The translations under genes and the position numbers were made by a program. Shown here piece after piece: positions 17,837-26,927 of a DNA stretch of 41,148 nt. Location: contig JAJYPN010000024.1 of assembly GCA_021795395.1 (NCBI GenBank), positions 1 to 41,148 on the forward strand, given 5' to 3'. The notes under the pieces were generated by a model, which worked only from the letters and a program-made list of their open reading frames with translations, had not been told where the DNA came from and did no database searches. Every line of letters starts with the position of its first letter. The first letter of the stretch is position 1. The stretch comes from Pseudomonadota bacterium (GTDB taxonomy: Bacteria > Pseudomonadota > Gammaproteobacteria > Burkholderiales > Sulfuriferulaceae).

Positions 17837-19417
17837 TTATTTTTGGTACCGATCTCCCAAGATGATAGAAAAAGTAGAATAAGGCGGGATACAAACCCCG
17901 GGTGACGCCGTAACCGGGGAATAATTATAAGTCGACGTTTTCATGAAGAATTTATTCTGGGCGCTGTCGGTATTATCGGTACCAACCTGATCGCCCTGCG
18001 TAACAGCCACCTCCATTTTGACCGTGCCCGGAGGAATGCCCTGGGCCTTTAACGTCAGCACCCGGGCGATACCGCTACGATTTACGCCCATCAAGGAAGT
18101 ATTACCGGTACTATTCTTCATTGCCACCATTCTGATGTCATACCCATAATAGGATGTACCAGCTATCATCGATGGACTTACTTGCACTACATCATCAAGA
18201 AAGCCCTCCCGTAGCGTCCTGGTTGCCCAGTAAACCCCGCTTGGATATACGGAGTCGTTAGCTGGATCCACATGAATCAGTTCCCATGGGCTAACCGATG
18301 CCAAGGATTGCCACTGCGCTCCGATAACGTTGGGATCGGTCAGCGACATCAAAAGAAAGTCTGCAGTGGATAGTCCCCCGCCGGTCCCAGAAGCTTGATA
18401 CCAGTTATTTTGCCAGGGCCCAGTAGCGGGCATGGAAGGCCAACGACCATGTTCGGTGATAAGAACTTTGACAGCAGGATTTATCGCATGGTAAAGATTG
18501 GCAAGTCTGTCAATATAGCTTTGCATTCCAGGAATATCTATGCCATCGTAGTATGGGTGGATAGTCACGGCATCGGCTATGGAAGCCAATTGGCTCGAAA
18601 CCCCTTGATCAAAGTTCTGGCCTGCGCTATCCGTCTCACCGCCCCATGGTCCGGTTTTACCAAGGACCGCAAATTTGATCTGGGGATAAGCTGCCTTTGC
18701 AGCCAGGATTAATGGCTTGACTCGCGCGACATATTGCGCCGCAGAATAATTGGTAGGACCCATGTCTAATTCGTTTCCCAATTCGAAATAGGTTATCGGA
18801 CAATTCGGGCCACCAACACAATGCGGACCATTTTTGGCCAACCAGTTTATATAGCCCATATTGTCTTTGATCATGGCATTTTCATCCAGCGGGGAATCTA
18901 AGACATTCAGAAGAATGACTGCTTGCCCATTAACCGTTTTCAAAAAATTAAAAAACTCTGCCGGGCCGAACAACGGCAATTGATTGCCAGAATCGATCGC
19001 GGGAACGGGTTTCCGCACCGAAATTGGTCCCACGGTATTACTCCAAATAAAATTGTTACCGCCAGAATATCGGTATGTTGCGCCACTAAAAGGAGCAAGC
19101 CAACTGACCACTTGCGGCCGGACCGCGTTATTCCGCCAGTAGCCCATTTGAAATAAATACCAGTCAACCGTAAAACCGAATATGCCTGGCGGTGTAGCTG
19201 GACGAAGCACATTCTTGGTATTGACGGTCACTGCGACGGCGGGAGAAGAGGCATTGCAGGCAGAATTAACGGCATAGGTCGAATAAACGGGACCTTTTAC
19301 ATTTTTATAGGCCACATTTTCCTTGAAGATTCCGCCGACGAATCCTCCGGCTGTCGCCGAGCCGGCCAGCGCGGCTAAGGTTGCACCGACAGTTAATTTA
19401 AGTACAAAATTTTTCAT
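17837..19417 (-). CDS. Secreted glycoside hydrolase, clan GH-A (GH39/GH51/GH79-like)
   Basis: A 526-residue protein with a clear Sec signal peptide (MKNFVLKLTVGATLAALAGSATAGG; cleavage after about residue 23). The fold is inferred as a (beta/alpha)8 clan GH-A enzyme. TYFELGNELDMG holds the acid/base Glu216 in the usual Asn-Glu context, HPYYDG (287-292) follows, and VLITEHGRW holds the probable nucleophile Glu322. A C-terminal beta-sandwich-like part (about 430-526) ends the chain. Related families cleave arabinofuranosides, xylosides or glucuronides; I cannot fix the family. Inside the exopolysaccharide locus it could trim or release the polymer in the periplasm or outside. GAGGA stands about 7 bases upstream of the ATG at 19417. 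Confidence 0.8.
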   Translation of the reverse strand: MKNFVLKLTVGATLAALAGSATAGGFVGGIFKENVAYKNVKGPVYSTYAVNSACNASSPAVAVTVNTKNVLRPATPPGIFGFTVDWYLFQMGYWRNNAVRPQVVSWLAPFSGATYRYSGGNNFIWSNTVGPISVRKPVPAIDSGNQLPLFGPAEFFNFLKTVNGQAVILLNVLDSPLDENAMIKDNMGYINWLAKNGPHCVGGPNCPITYFELGNELDMGPTNYSAAQYVARVKPLILAAKAAYPQIKFAVLGKTGPWGGETDSAGQNFDQGVSSQLASIADAVTIHPYYDGIDIPGMQSYIDRLANLYHAINPAVKVLITEHGRWPSMPATGPWQNNWYQASGTGGGLSTADFLLMSLTDPNVIGAQWQSLASVSPWELIHVDPANDSVYPSGVYWATRTLREGFLDDVVQVSPSMIAGTSYYGYDIRMVAMKNSTGNTSLMGVNRSGIARVLTLKAQGIPPGTVKMEVAVTQGDQVGTDNTDSAQNKFFMKTSTYNYSPVTASPGVCIPPYSTFSIILGDRYQK

Positions 19418-19641
19418 ATCATCCTCATTATGTAATGCATGGCTGCTACGGATAGGCTAACCAAATTACGTCTCATTTACTGTTAAAAAAGCTTACTCAA
19501 TTGGGTATCGGTTATTACGATCAGATTCATGATTTGCTGTCACGTTGCCGGTCGCTTGATGAAGAGTGTTGATAGTCGTCCGCATGATCGATCACTTTAT
19601 TCTCCTCGCTGACAGCAGCCGACGGAAGACCTTCCAGCCCG
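19418..19641. other. Intergenic region upstream of the glycoside hydrolase
   Basis: 224 bases between two minus-strand genes. Next to the hydrolase start it is AT-rich and holds the SD GAGGAT; the promoter for the hydrolase could lie here. No hairpin with a T-run is evident after the beta-helix gene, so read-through from the upstream gene is possible. Confidence 0.4.
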
Positions 19642-21648
19642 TCAAAGCGGCATGAATTCGATGGCAGCCGGTGCGGAGGTATAAGAGAGTGCAACCGTAT
19701 CGCCGGGATTGACAGGAATAATTGCGCCAGTTAACGAAACGGTCGTATTGGTTGCGACGCCGCCCCGGGTAATTCCGATCACGGTTAATACGCCACCGCT
19801 GACCAAGTACATGCCTTTTACGATTGCGGCAGGCAATGCAACGCCACTTGCAGGAACTGTCACTGAACTGGCAGCAGTAGTTGCGATTCCTTTGACAGCC
19901 CAGATTGTGCCATCCCAAACGTATTCGTACTGAGTATTCGGATGGGTTATGGGTAAACGTACTGTGTCTCCAACCGTATAGTTTCCACCGGAGGGAAGCG
20001 TAGCTGGCGGCAGTGATGGGGCCAGGATCGTCGCCAGGTTTTTGTTGGGGGAATTGGTACCGTTAGCGTTAATGAAACTTAACTCAAGTCCGTTTATCGG
20101 CATGAATGGATCTGCTGGACCGGCGGTTCGGGTTAACCACTGCCTTCCGTTTACAAAATTCCCATCTTCGAATAGTAGTGTGGATGTTCCACAGCTAGGG
20201 ACGTCTACATAGTGATCGTAACTATTCGCTGCCAAGCCCCGATAGACGCGCACAATAGCAGGAAAACCACCAGGCAGCCACATAAACGCGCTCAGTCCAT
20301 TGGTTCCGACAGTCACCGCATAATCACCACCCCCACCAAGCCCTAAAAAACGTTCCTTATCCTGTATGGCAAAAAGCGAGTAGTGGTACGTCCCTGCTGC
20401 TATCGTCCACGACAATGAAGTATTGACGATAAACTCATTAGGGGCAAAACCATTATTACCAGCGTCGATACTGTTATTACCTGAAACCACGTTCCAGCCT
20501 ATCAGTTTGCAGGAAGCAGATAATAGATGCGAATAATTGTTAAATCCCGTTAAGTTCGCTGTGGTGCTTCCATTGCTGTCACACAGTACTATACCGTCAC
20601 TGTTTGAATGACCTAAATAGTTGGAATAGTATGTGCTCGAACAATTTTCTAAAGAAAGGTTCAAGGAATACATGGTCTGTATATCGGGCTTATTCAATGC
20701 GCTTGCGGGATTGAAATTGAAGATGCCACTGCCCAGAGTTGTCTCGGTCATAATATCGGCGAACTGGGCATTTTTAATTGATACAGTTCGTTGACTTTCA
20801 TCATCGCTCGCGGTAATTACAATGGAACTCGTGATGGTGTTTCTGTAAGCGAATATTCCGTCGATCTCAACATCGGAATCCTGTATTGTAATCACCGAAT
20901 TCCCCTCATAATGCACCCCCATTATTTTAAACGCGGAGCAATCTGTGACAGTAATCGATGAATTAATAAGACCGTTTACAACCCCGCCCCGGCATCCGGA
21001 TACATTTATATTGCAGCCGTTGATGTTTTTCAGGTGTAGATTGTCGCCTAGAAATGGCCCCGTAATGGTCGACACACTACGATTTTTATAAACCATCACA
21101 TTTTCCACGACAAACGAATCCATATATTCACTGGTTGCTGTTATAAGGCCGGCCGGATAATCGGCGCGAATATCAGTCACTCTGTGAGGTGCGGCCAAAT
21201 AAATCGGGGTTGGAAGTTGAGTCGCCGCCTGGTCGTTTGCGCAGTTCCAATACATACCTTGTATCGTTGCTGCGTGCAAATTCGGAAACGTCCATGTCCA
21301 GCCCGTTCCCGTTGTAGAGTTAACCAGAAAAATATAACCCTGAATATAAGATGCCATATTTAATGGGTAACCCGGCAGCGAAGAATTCAGAATGGCTCCC
21401 GTTTCAAAAATAAGCGACACGTTTGCCGGGACGTATACGGATGTCTCCATACAATATTGTCCTGTCGTAAATACCACGCTTCCGCCCTTCGATCCACCCC
21501 AAGCCAACAATTGTGCTGGCGTAGTGGCGCTTATGCCGAATGTCGACATGATCATCGTATTCAATTGGGCGGCGGTTGTGCCCGGGAAAATGATCAGTTG
21601 CTGGGGCTGATTGATGGCAACTTGAACGAAGCTGGGACAATTGGACAT
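19642..21648 (-). CDS. Right-handed beta-helix protein, tailspike / polysaccharide-lyase-like
   Basis: A 668-residue protein. Residues ~45-100 (GGSVVFTTGQYCMETSVYVPANVSLIFETGAILNSS in pieces) are the entry to a pectate-lyase-type parallel beta-helix, and residues ~150-360 consist of short Asn/Ser/Val-rich turns such as VVENVMVYKNRS, LHLKNINGCNINVSG and SSITVTDCS. The remainder is beta-rich and repetitive, with a Gly/Thr/Val-rich C-terminus like those of phage tail fibres. No signal peptide is visible, which is odd if the protein acts outside. It starts at ATG 21648 after AAGGATC. Candidate roles: depolymerase/lyase or structural protein for the exopolysaccharide. Catalytic residues could not be assigned. 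Confidence 0.65.
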   Translation of the reverse strand: MSNCPSFVQVAINQPQQLIIFPGTTAAQLNTMIMSTFGISATTPAQLLAWGGSKGGSVVFTTGQYCMETSVYVPANVSLIFETGAILNSSLPGYPLNMASYIQGYIFLVNSTTGTGWTWTFPNLHAATIQGMYWNCANDQAATQLPTPIYLAAPHRVTDIRADYPAGLITATSEYMDSFVVENVMVYKNRSVSTITGPFLGDNLHLKNINGCNINVSGCRGGVVNGLINSSITVTDCSAFKIMGVHYEGNSVITIQDSDVEIDGIFAYRNTITSSIVITASDDESQRTVSIKNAQFADIMTETTLGSGIFNFNPASALNKPDIQTMYSLNLSLENCSSTYYSNYLGHSNSDGIVLCDSNGSTTANLTGFNNYSHLLSASCKLIGWNVVSGNNSIDAGNNGFAPNEFIVNTSLSWTIAAGTYHYSLFAIQDKERFLGLGGGGDYAVTVGTNGLSAFMWLPGGFPAIVRVYRGLAANSYDHYVDVPSCGTSTLLFEDGNFVNGRQWLTRTAGPADPFMPINGLELSFINANGTNSPNKNLATILAPSLPPATLPSGGNYTVGDTVRLPITHPNTQYEYVWDGTIWAVKGIATTAASSVTVPASGVALPAAIVKGMYLVSGGVLTVIGITRGGVATNTTVSLTGAIIPVNPGDTVALSYTSAPAAIEFMPL

Positions 21649-22015
21649 TATCGATCCTTTCTGTATGTGATCATTCTCTTACGAGAAATAAAGTTACTTA
21701 CGTGGGGATGTTGGAAATAATGTAAGCGATCAAGTCAAAATTTGTTGAAAAATCCTTTTTCGGTCTTCAATAGCCGGGTTTTCAACAGCAGATGGATCAC
21801 CGCTTCTCAACCCCTTCGTCAGTCCATCCTGACCGTTCAACGCGACCGTCTTCCCGAGCAGAAGCGGTAGCTACACCACCATACTCATAGCTGGCTACGA
21901 CGTAACCGATATTGCCCTACGCGCTAGGGCATATCTCCAATAAATCTTAGTATAGTAAAGATTAGGTTTTTTGCCGAAAAGATTCTTTGCTCTTAAACCA
22001 GTGCGCCGTAACGCA
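21649..22015. other. Gene-free stretch between GT gene and beta-helix gene
   Basis: 367 bases without a convincing gene. It contains a GC-rich stem-loop (TGCCCTA-CGCGC-TAGGGCA, 21913-21931) just downstream of the glycosyltransferase gene on the minus strand, without a T-run. A weaker AT hairpin (AATCTT...AAGATT) lies at about 21943-21963. The part near 21800-21900 could be a decayed coding fragment; short minus-strand frames there have no recognisable family. The right flank of the beta-helix gene has its SD and probably a promoter. Confidence 0.45.
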
Positions 22016-23134
22016 TTACCGTATGGCAGTTACGCCGGTATAATTCAATAAAAGATCCTCGTATTCCTTCAGCACCTTTCCCCAGGTAAATTCCTGTCGA
22101 AAACGGTCTTTACTGGCCTGCTTTAACAAGTGGAGCTCATGTTGATTGTCGAGCAGCAAATCCAGTACGGTCGCAGCCTCCTCCTCGCTACCGAAATACT
22201 TTGCTCCATCGCCCGCGACCCAGCGGTTGAAAATATTGTCGTGTGCCAGCACCGCATTGCCTGCACCCAGCGATTCGACCAGAGACGGATTGGTGCCGCC
22301 GACCTGATGGCCGTGGATATACAATTGGGCGTAGAATCTGAGCGCGGCTACGGTGGGTTTATCGTATACGGCGCCGATAAAGCGGATTTCGTTCGAAGCA
22401 GCGGTTTTTACCGCGCGCTGATACGCATGTTCCGGATCGTATTTGCCCAATATCACTAATGCCATGCCGCGCGATCGCCTCGACCAGGCGCGCACCACTT
22501 CCAGGATGGAATTCTCGGGCTCGGCGCGCGCAATCAGGATGGCGTAACGCCCGGGCTCCAGTCCGTATTGCGTTACCAGGGAGCGCTCTGCGCTATCGAC
22601 CGAATCCGCACCGTAAGGAATCGTAGTGATCTTGTTGCGATTGACCCGCGTAGCAAGATGCTCCTTGATAGCGGGATGATCGGCGATCAAATGGTTCCCC
22701 AGCCAGCAGCCGGCCCAATCGTTCATCCAGAACCAGGTTTTGGCGATGGCGCCCCATTTTTGCCGGTGCCACTCGATGCCATCCATGTTGATGAGGTTTT
22801 TATGCCCGCTCAGACGATATAATGCGCAAAATACAGCGGTATTGTAACCCAGCGTCAACACCAGCCCTTCCCGCTTCGAGGCATGCACCGTCGATTTCCA
22901 GTCGAAGATTATGGTGCTCTTTGCCCCCGTAGCCGCTACCGAGATTCGTATCCGGCGTACGCCCTGCCAGTGATCTTCGAATATCGGGCCCGTCCCGTCT
23001 TCCTGGCAATATACCGTTACGTCCCAGTTTTGCTTAACGAGATACAGCGCAAGATGCTCGGCGAAGGTTTCAAAACCGCCGTGCGCCGCCGGGACGCCCC
23101 GAGTACCCAGAATCATTATCTGTTTTTTTATCAT
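22016..23134 (-). CDS. Glycosyltransferase family 4 (DUF1972/rhamnosyltransferase-like)
   Basis: A 372-residue GT-B enzyme. The N-terminal ILGTRGVPAAHGGFETFAEHLA is the DUF1972 signature shared with WchF-type rhamnosyl or glucosyl transferases. Later motifs are YAILIARAEPENSILEVVRAW and GHQVGGTNPSLVESLGAGN with the donor-binding Glu. It would add an early sugar to the lipid-linked unit. It overlaps the preceding GT gene by one base at 23134, implying coupled translation. The sugar is not known. Confidence 0.88.
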   Translation of the reverse strand: MIKKQIMILGTRGVPAAHGGFETFAEHLALYLVKQNWDVTVYCQEDGTGPIFEDHWQGVRRIRISVAATGAKSTIIFDWKSTVHASKREGLVLTLGYNTAVFCALYRLSGHKNLINMDGIEWHRQKWGAIAKTWFWMNDWAGCWLGNHLIADHPAIKEHLATRVNRNKITTIPYGADSVDSAERSLVTQYGLEPGRYAILIARAEPENSILEVVRAWSRRSRGMALVILGKYDPEHAYQRAVKTAASNEIRFIGAVYDKPTVAALRFYAQLYIHGHQVGGTNPSLVESLGAGNAVLAHDNIFNRWVAGDGAKYFGSEEEAATVLDLLLDNQHELHLLKQASKDRFRQEFTWGKVLKEYEDLLLNYTGVTAIR

Positions 23135-24360
23135 TATGTTTTCACTCCCAATTCCGCATACATAGTCAAAGTAGCCTGGACGTAAGCCGCGCGGTTGAAT
23201 CTCGACTCCACCATCGCTCTCGCCGCTTTGCCTAACGCGGCAAGGGCGTCATCGGTCATCGCCTGGACCTGAGACAATACGGCACTTAATTCAGCGACAT
23301 TTCTGCTCTCGAATTGCCAGCCGGTTTCACCCTCCACGATCATTTCGGGGATGCCGCCGATATTCGCCCCGATTACCGGTTTGCCGAAGGCGTAGCTTTC
23401 CAGAATGCTCATGGGCGCATTTTCATACCATTCGGAAGGCAGGACGATAGCGCGCGCACCGCGTATCAGCGCATGCAGGGCTTCCCCCGATTGATAACCG
23501 AGAAATTCCACATCGGACTTCAATTCCAGCACGAGCGCGTGCAGCATGGCCTGCTCCGGTCCCGTGCCCGCCAGTTTCAACGTGACGCCCGCCGCGTGCG
23601 CCGCCCGTATCAAGGTATTCACTCCCTTTTCCGGCGCCAGACGTCCGAAAAACAGAAAGTAATCGCCGGGTTGGTACGCAGGTGTAAAACGGGTAGCGTC
23701 CACGTAATTTGGGATATGGGTAAATTTCTCTCGCGGCCATCCCCATTCAATGAATTTTTCCATGAAAAACCGGCTGGGGACGACGACTTTACTCACATGT
23801 TTCCTGTAAGTCTTCAGCCGGTAATGCAGCATGCTTTCAACCGCGACCACTGCGCTCGCGCCCATCGATCCGCGCACGCAACGATGTTTGATCACATTCA
23901 GAAAACTGCCGTCCTTGCATCGTTCGCAGATTCCGCCTTCATTCAGCATCTTGTAAGCAGGACAGGCGATTTTGAGATCGTGCGCGGTCATCACTACCGG
24001 CACACCGGCCTTCGCGAGTTCAGGAATAATCGATGGTGAAAGATGATGATAAATGCAATGCAGATGGGCAATGTCGGGCTGGTAGCGCTGCATGAGCAGG
24101 CGTAATTTTTTTTGCGCTTCGAACGAATAGATGACTTTCGATACCATCGATATTTTTTCGGCTAGCGAATAGGTATGCCCGAATTCGATTTCATCGACGA
24201 AATATGGAGACCATTCCGATTCGATATTCTTGGGATGATGCATCGAAAAGAAAGCGTTTTCCCAATTCATTTCTTCCATCAGCGCGGCATGTTCCAGATA
24301 CACCACGTCCGAACCGCCGCGCCGGTAATGATAGTTATTGATACTTAATAGTTTGGCCAC
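23134..24360 (-). CDS. Glycosyltransferase family 4
   Basis: A 408-residue GT-B glycosyltransferase. Acceptor domain: LLSINNYHYRRGGSDVVYLEH at the N-terminus, typical of GT4 enzymes. A Cys-containing loop (KIACPAYKMLNEGG then CERCKDG) lies in the middle. Donor domain: FFGRLAPEKGVNTLIRAA and VLPSEWYENAPMSILESYAFGKPVIGANIGG (given in parts), with the E-x7-E type motif. Its stop overlaps the next GT start by one base, and 87 bases separate it from the GT gene upstream. Confidence 0.9.
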   Translation of the reverse strand: MAKLLSINNYHYRRGGSDVVYLEHAALMEEMNWENAFFSMHHPKNIESEWSPYFVDEIEFGHTYSLAEKISMVSKVIYSFEAQKKLRLLMQRYQPDIAHLHCIYHHLSPSIIPELAKAGVPVVMTAHDLKIACPAYKMLNEGGICERCKDGSFLNVIKHRCVRGSMGASAVVAVESMLHYRLKTYRKHVSKVVVPSRFFMEKFIEWGWPREKFTHIPNYVDATRFTPAYQPGDYFLFFGRLAPEKGVNTLIRAAHAAGVTLKLAGTGPEQAMLHALVLELKSDVEFLGYQSGEALHALIRGARAIVLPSEWYENAPMSILESYAFGKPVIGANIGGIPEMIVEGETGWQFESRNVAELSAVLSQVQAMTDDALAALGKAARAMVESRFNRAAYVQATLTMYAELGVKT

Positions 24361-24447
24361 ATTCCGCTTTCGTCATATAGTTGTGACTATATTATCGAAC
24401 AGTTTCATAAAAGCAACTTTAATGAGTCAGATTCAATGCATGCATCC

Positions 24448-25680
24448 TTAGCCACGATGGCCTATTAAAACAGATCCGTAAATACGATCAATCAAGGCAT
24501 CCCAGGTAAACTCGGCTGCCCGTGCATAACAGGCCGAGGGGAGCCCGGGTTCGTTACGGGCGCGCGCCAATGTCGCCAATACCGCTTGGGCATATCGTTC
24601 CACGGTTTCAGCCATATCGGGGCTCGCCTCGACAGCGGCGCCGCAGCTATCGACCACGACGACTCCGGGTCCACCCAATCGGAACGCCACCACCGGCAAT
24701 CCGCATTGCAAAGCCTCGAGCACGACAAAGCCGCCCGAATCGCGCAGGCTGGGATAAAACAGCACATCGAATTTCGCATACAAATCGAGTACGGCCAATT
24801 TCGACAGCCAGCCCCGCCAGTCGATAGCGTGCGCAACGCCAAGTTCCCTGGCTTTTTCCATCCAGCGTGCGCGGTCGACGCCATCGCCTATGACTGTCAG
24901 GGTGATGTCCGGCCTGATCTGGCGGATTTTGGCAAACACCAGCAAACCGATATCCATCCCTTTCCAGCCGATACAGCGGCCGACAAACAATAAGCGATTG
25001 CCTTGTCGCGCCGGCTCGGCGTGATTGGCTAACGTATCGACTTTGCGCCTGTCGCAACCGATTGCCAGCTCCACGGCGGCTTTCGATCTGGCGAATTGCG
25101 GCACTCGTTGCAAATGCTCTTGCGAGGTAAAAAATATTTTCGAGGCGTTCCTATACGTCATGCGCATTAAAGGATCGAAACGCGTCAAAATATTGGCCCA
25201 GCCGCGTAAATGCTCTGCCATGCGTTGATTAAAAGAAAAAGCCCGGGCATATCCTTTCGGAATTTCGTCGCCGCCGGCGACCGGGCCGAAATACATGGGA
25301 GTTCCCAACAGCCCCATAAAACTCGGCTGCCGAAAACTCACCCATGTCACATGATGCACCAGATCGAATGGGGCCATTGCATGCAGACGGGCTGCTGTCC
25401 GATACGCTGCCCACTGCCAAAAATAATAATAAATGTGATTGCGGCGGTTAATGCGATGCAGAACGGGATGAAGCCAGTCAATATCGACATAGATGAAATG
25501 GACATTCTTGCATTGCCCGGTAGCTTCGACATGCTTTTCGATGGCCGGTCGATGCGATTTCCGGGTAATAACGGTTATACCCACGTTGCGCATGGACAGT
25601 TCCCTGGCCCATTGCCAGCCTACCTCTTCGTCGGAACCAAGAATGGGATCACAGGCAAAAGCGGAAAGTAATACTTTCAT
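24448..25680 (-). CDS. Glycosyltransferase family 4
   Basis: A 410-residue GT-B protein starting MKVLLSAFACDPILGSDEEVGWQWA, a known start for GT4 enzymes of exopolysaccharide clusters. The donor half shows LLFVGRCIGWKGMDIGLLVF, LTVIGDGVDRARW and FYPSLRDSGGFVVLEALQ, with the conserved Glu, followed by CGLPVVAF. It probably adds one sugar of the repeat. AGGA stands about 9 bases upstream of ATG 25680. Confidence 0.9.
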   Translation of the reverse strand: MKVLLSAFACDPILGSDEEVGWQWARELSMRNVGITVITRKSHRPAIEKHVEATGQCKNVHFIYVDIDWLHPVLHRINRRNHIYYYFWQWAAYRTAARLHAMAPFDLVHHVTWVSFRQPSFMGLLGTPMYFGPVAGGDEIPKGYARAFSFNQRMAEHLRGWANILTRFDPLMRMTYRNASKIFFTSQEHLQRVPQFARSKAAVELAIGCDRRKVDTLANHAEPARQGNRLLFVGRCIGWKGMDIGLLVFAKIRQIRPDITLTVIGDGVDRARWMEKARELGVAHAIDWRGWLSKLAVLDLYAKFDVLFYPSLRDSGGFVVLEALQCGLPVVAFRLGGPGVVVVDSCGAAVEASPDMAETVERYAQAVLATLARARNEPGLPSACYARAAEFTWDALIDRIYGSVLIGHRG

Positions 25681-25738
25681 TCAGATCGATCCTGGCTATA
25701 ATTTTATTAGAACCCTTATTGGAATTTTTGCCTTCGCA

Positions 25739-26860
25739 TCAAGCTGTTATTTTACGTGAATTGCTTTCCAGTCCTGTAACCGGCAACGATTTATGCGATA
25801 ACAGATAAGGCTTGGCCAACTTCCTGAAAAATTTCGTTAACGGCAGCTCCAGATACCGATAAATAAGCCAGCCGCCAATGACGGCACAGACAATCATTAC
25901 CGGAAATATCAATGTAGGTTTATAAATGTGAATGCTCACTAAAACAAAAGCCATCACTCCAAAAATAAAAGGATGAAATAGATAAAGCGAATAAGTGCTA
26001 TCACCTAATTGCCGTAAAGTCACAGGAATCCAATGTTGCAGTTTAGGTTCCAACAGCGCCACTCCTCCGACTATCAATGCCGATGGGATACCGACCACCA
26101 AAAACGATTCCCATCCCAAATCGTACGCTGGAACTTTCACGGTCAAATCAATATATAACCCAATCATCAGCATTAATACCAGAATGTAGGTATTGACTTT
26201 CCATCCTTTTACACAAACATAACCAATGAACATCCCGAGAAGAAATTGCAGCACGATAGGTTGAAGATATGCTACAAATGCCGGAGTCGTAAAAGGATCG
26301 AAAAATAAACCGGCGATAACCAAAGCAATAAGTATGCCGCCCACAAAAAACAAAGGGCTTTTCTTGAAATGCAAGGCGATGGCAAATAAAAAATAAAAAA
26401 ACATTTCATAATTCAAGGTCCAGCCTACAGCATGAAGGGGAGAAATATCACCGGCCTCGTTGCGTGCCGCGATAAATAAATAAGAGGCTATCGTATGGAA
26501 AGGCATAAACGAAGAATGGAACGTCTCGGATGGAATGAATAATACAATTAATAATTTCAGAGTGGTGGCAATCCAGTAAAGAGGCACAAGCCGAATTATC
26601 CGGCGCAGGGCAAAATCTTTCCCGGACCCGTTTACCCCTATCAAATACGGCGTAGACACATACATTACAAAACCGCTGATAACAAAAAAAATCGCCACGC
26701 CGGTAAAACCAATATCGGAAATTGGGAAAGCGGGTTTCCCAAACCGCTCATGGATTATGAGTGTAATATGAGCCCAGAGAACGGCAAGAGCGGCAAAAAA
26801 ACGGAGTGACTGGACTCCGATATAGATACCCGGCTGATCTATATACGACTCTGGTTTCAT
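25739..26860 (-). CDS. Acyltransferase family 3 membrane protein (third of three)
   Basis: A ~373-residue polytopic O-acyltransferase: SLRFFAALAVLWAH with conserved Arg20 and His31 (from the start used here), GVAIFFVISGFVMYV, and about ten hydrophobic helices. I chose the internal start at 26860 (MKPESYID...) because AGGT stands about 8 bases upstream. The longer frame from 26896 adds 12 residues but has no visible SD. It lies between the polymerase/ligase and the three GT4 genes. Probable role: O-acetylation or similar decoration of the repeat unit. Confidence 0.87.
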   Translation of the reverse strand: MKPESYIDQPGIYIGVQSLRFFAALAVLWAHITLIIHERFGKPAFPISDIGFTGVAIFFVISGFVMYVSTPYLIGVNGSGKDFALRRIIRLVPLYWIATTLKLLIVLFIPSETFHSSFMPFHTIASYLFIAARNEAGDISPLHAVGWTLNYEMFFYFLFAIALHFKKSPLFFVGGILIALVIAGLFFDPFTTPAFVAYLQPIVLQFLLGMFIGYVCVKGWKVNTYILVLMLMIGLYIDLTVKVPAYDLGWESFLVVGIPSALIVGGVALLEPKLQHWIPVTLRQLGDSTYSLYLFHPFIFGVMAFVLVSIHIYKPTLIFPVMIVCAVIGGWLIYRYLELPLTKFFRKLAKPYLLSHKSLPVTGLESNSRKITA

Positions 26861-26927
26861 CTTTGTTACCTTTTGTTCATGACTGGAACTAACCATTACG
26901 CAAATTATGTCCAGATTAAAATTGCAA

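Noticed and set aside
17530-17865. 111-codon + strand frame
   Set aside because: No SD, no motif, and it runs into the hydrolase gene on the other strand.
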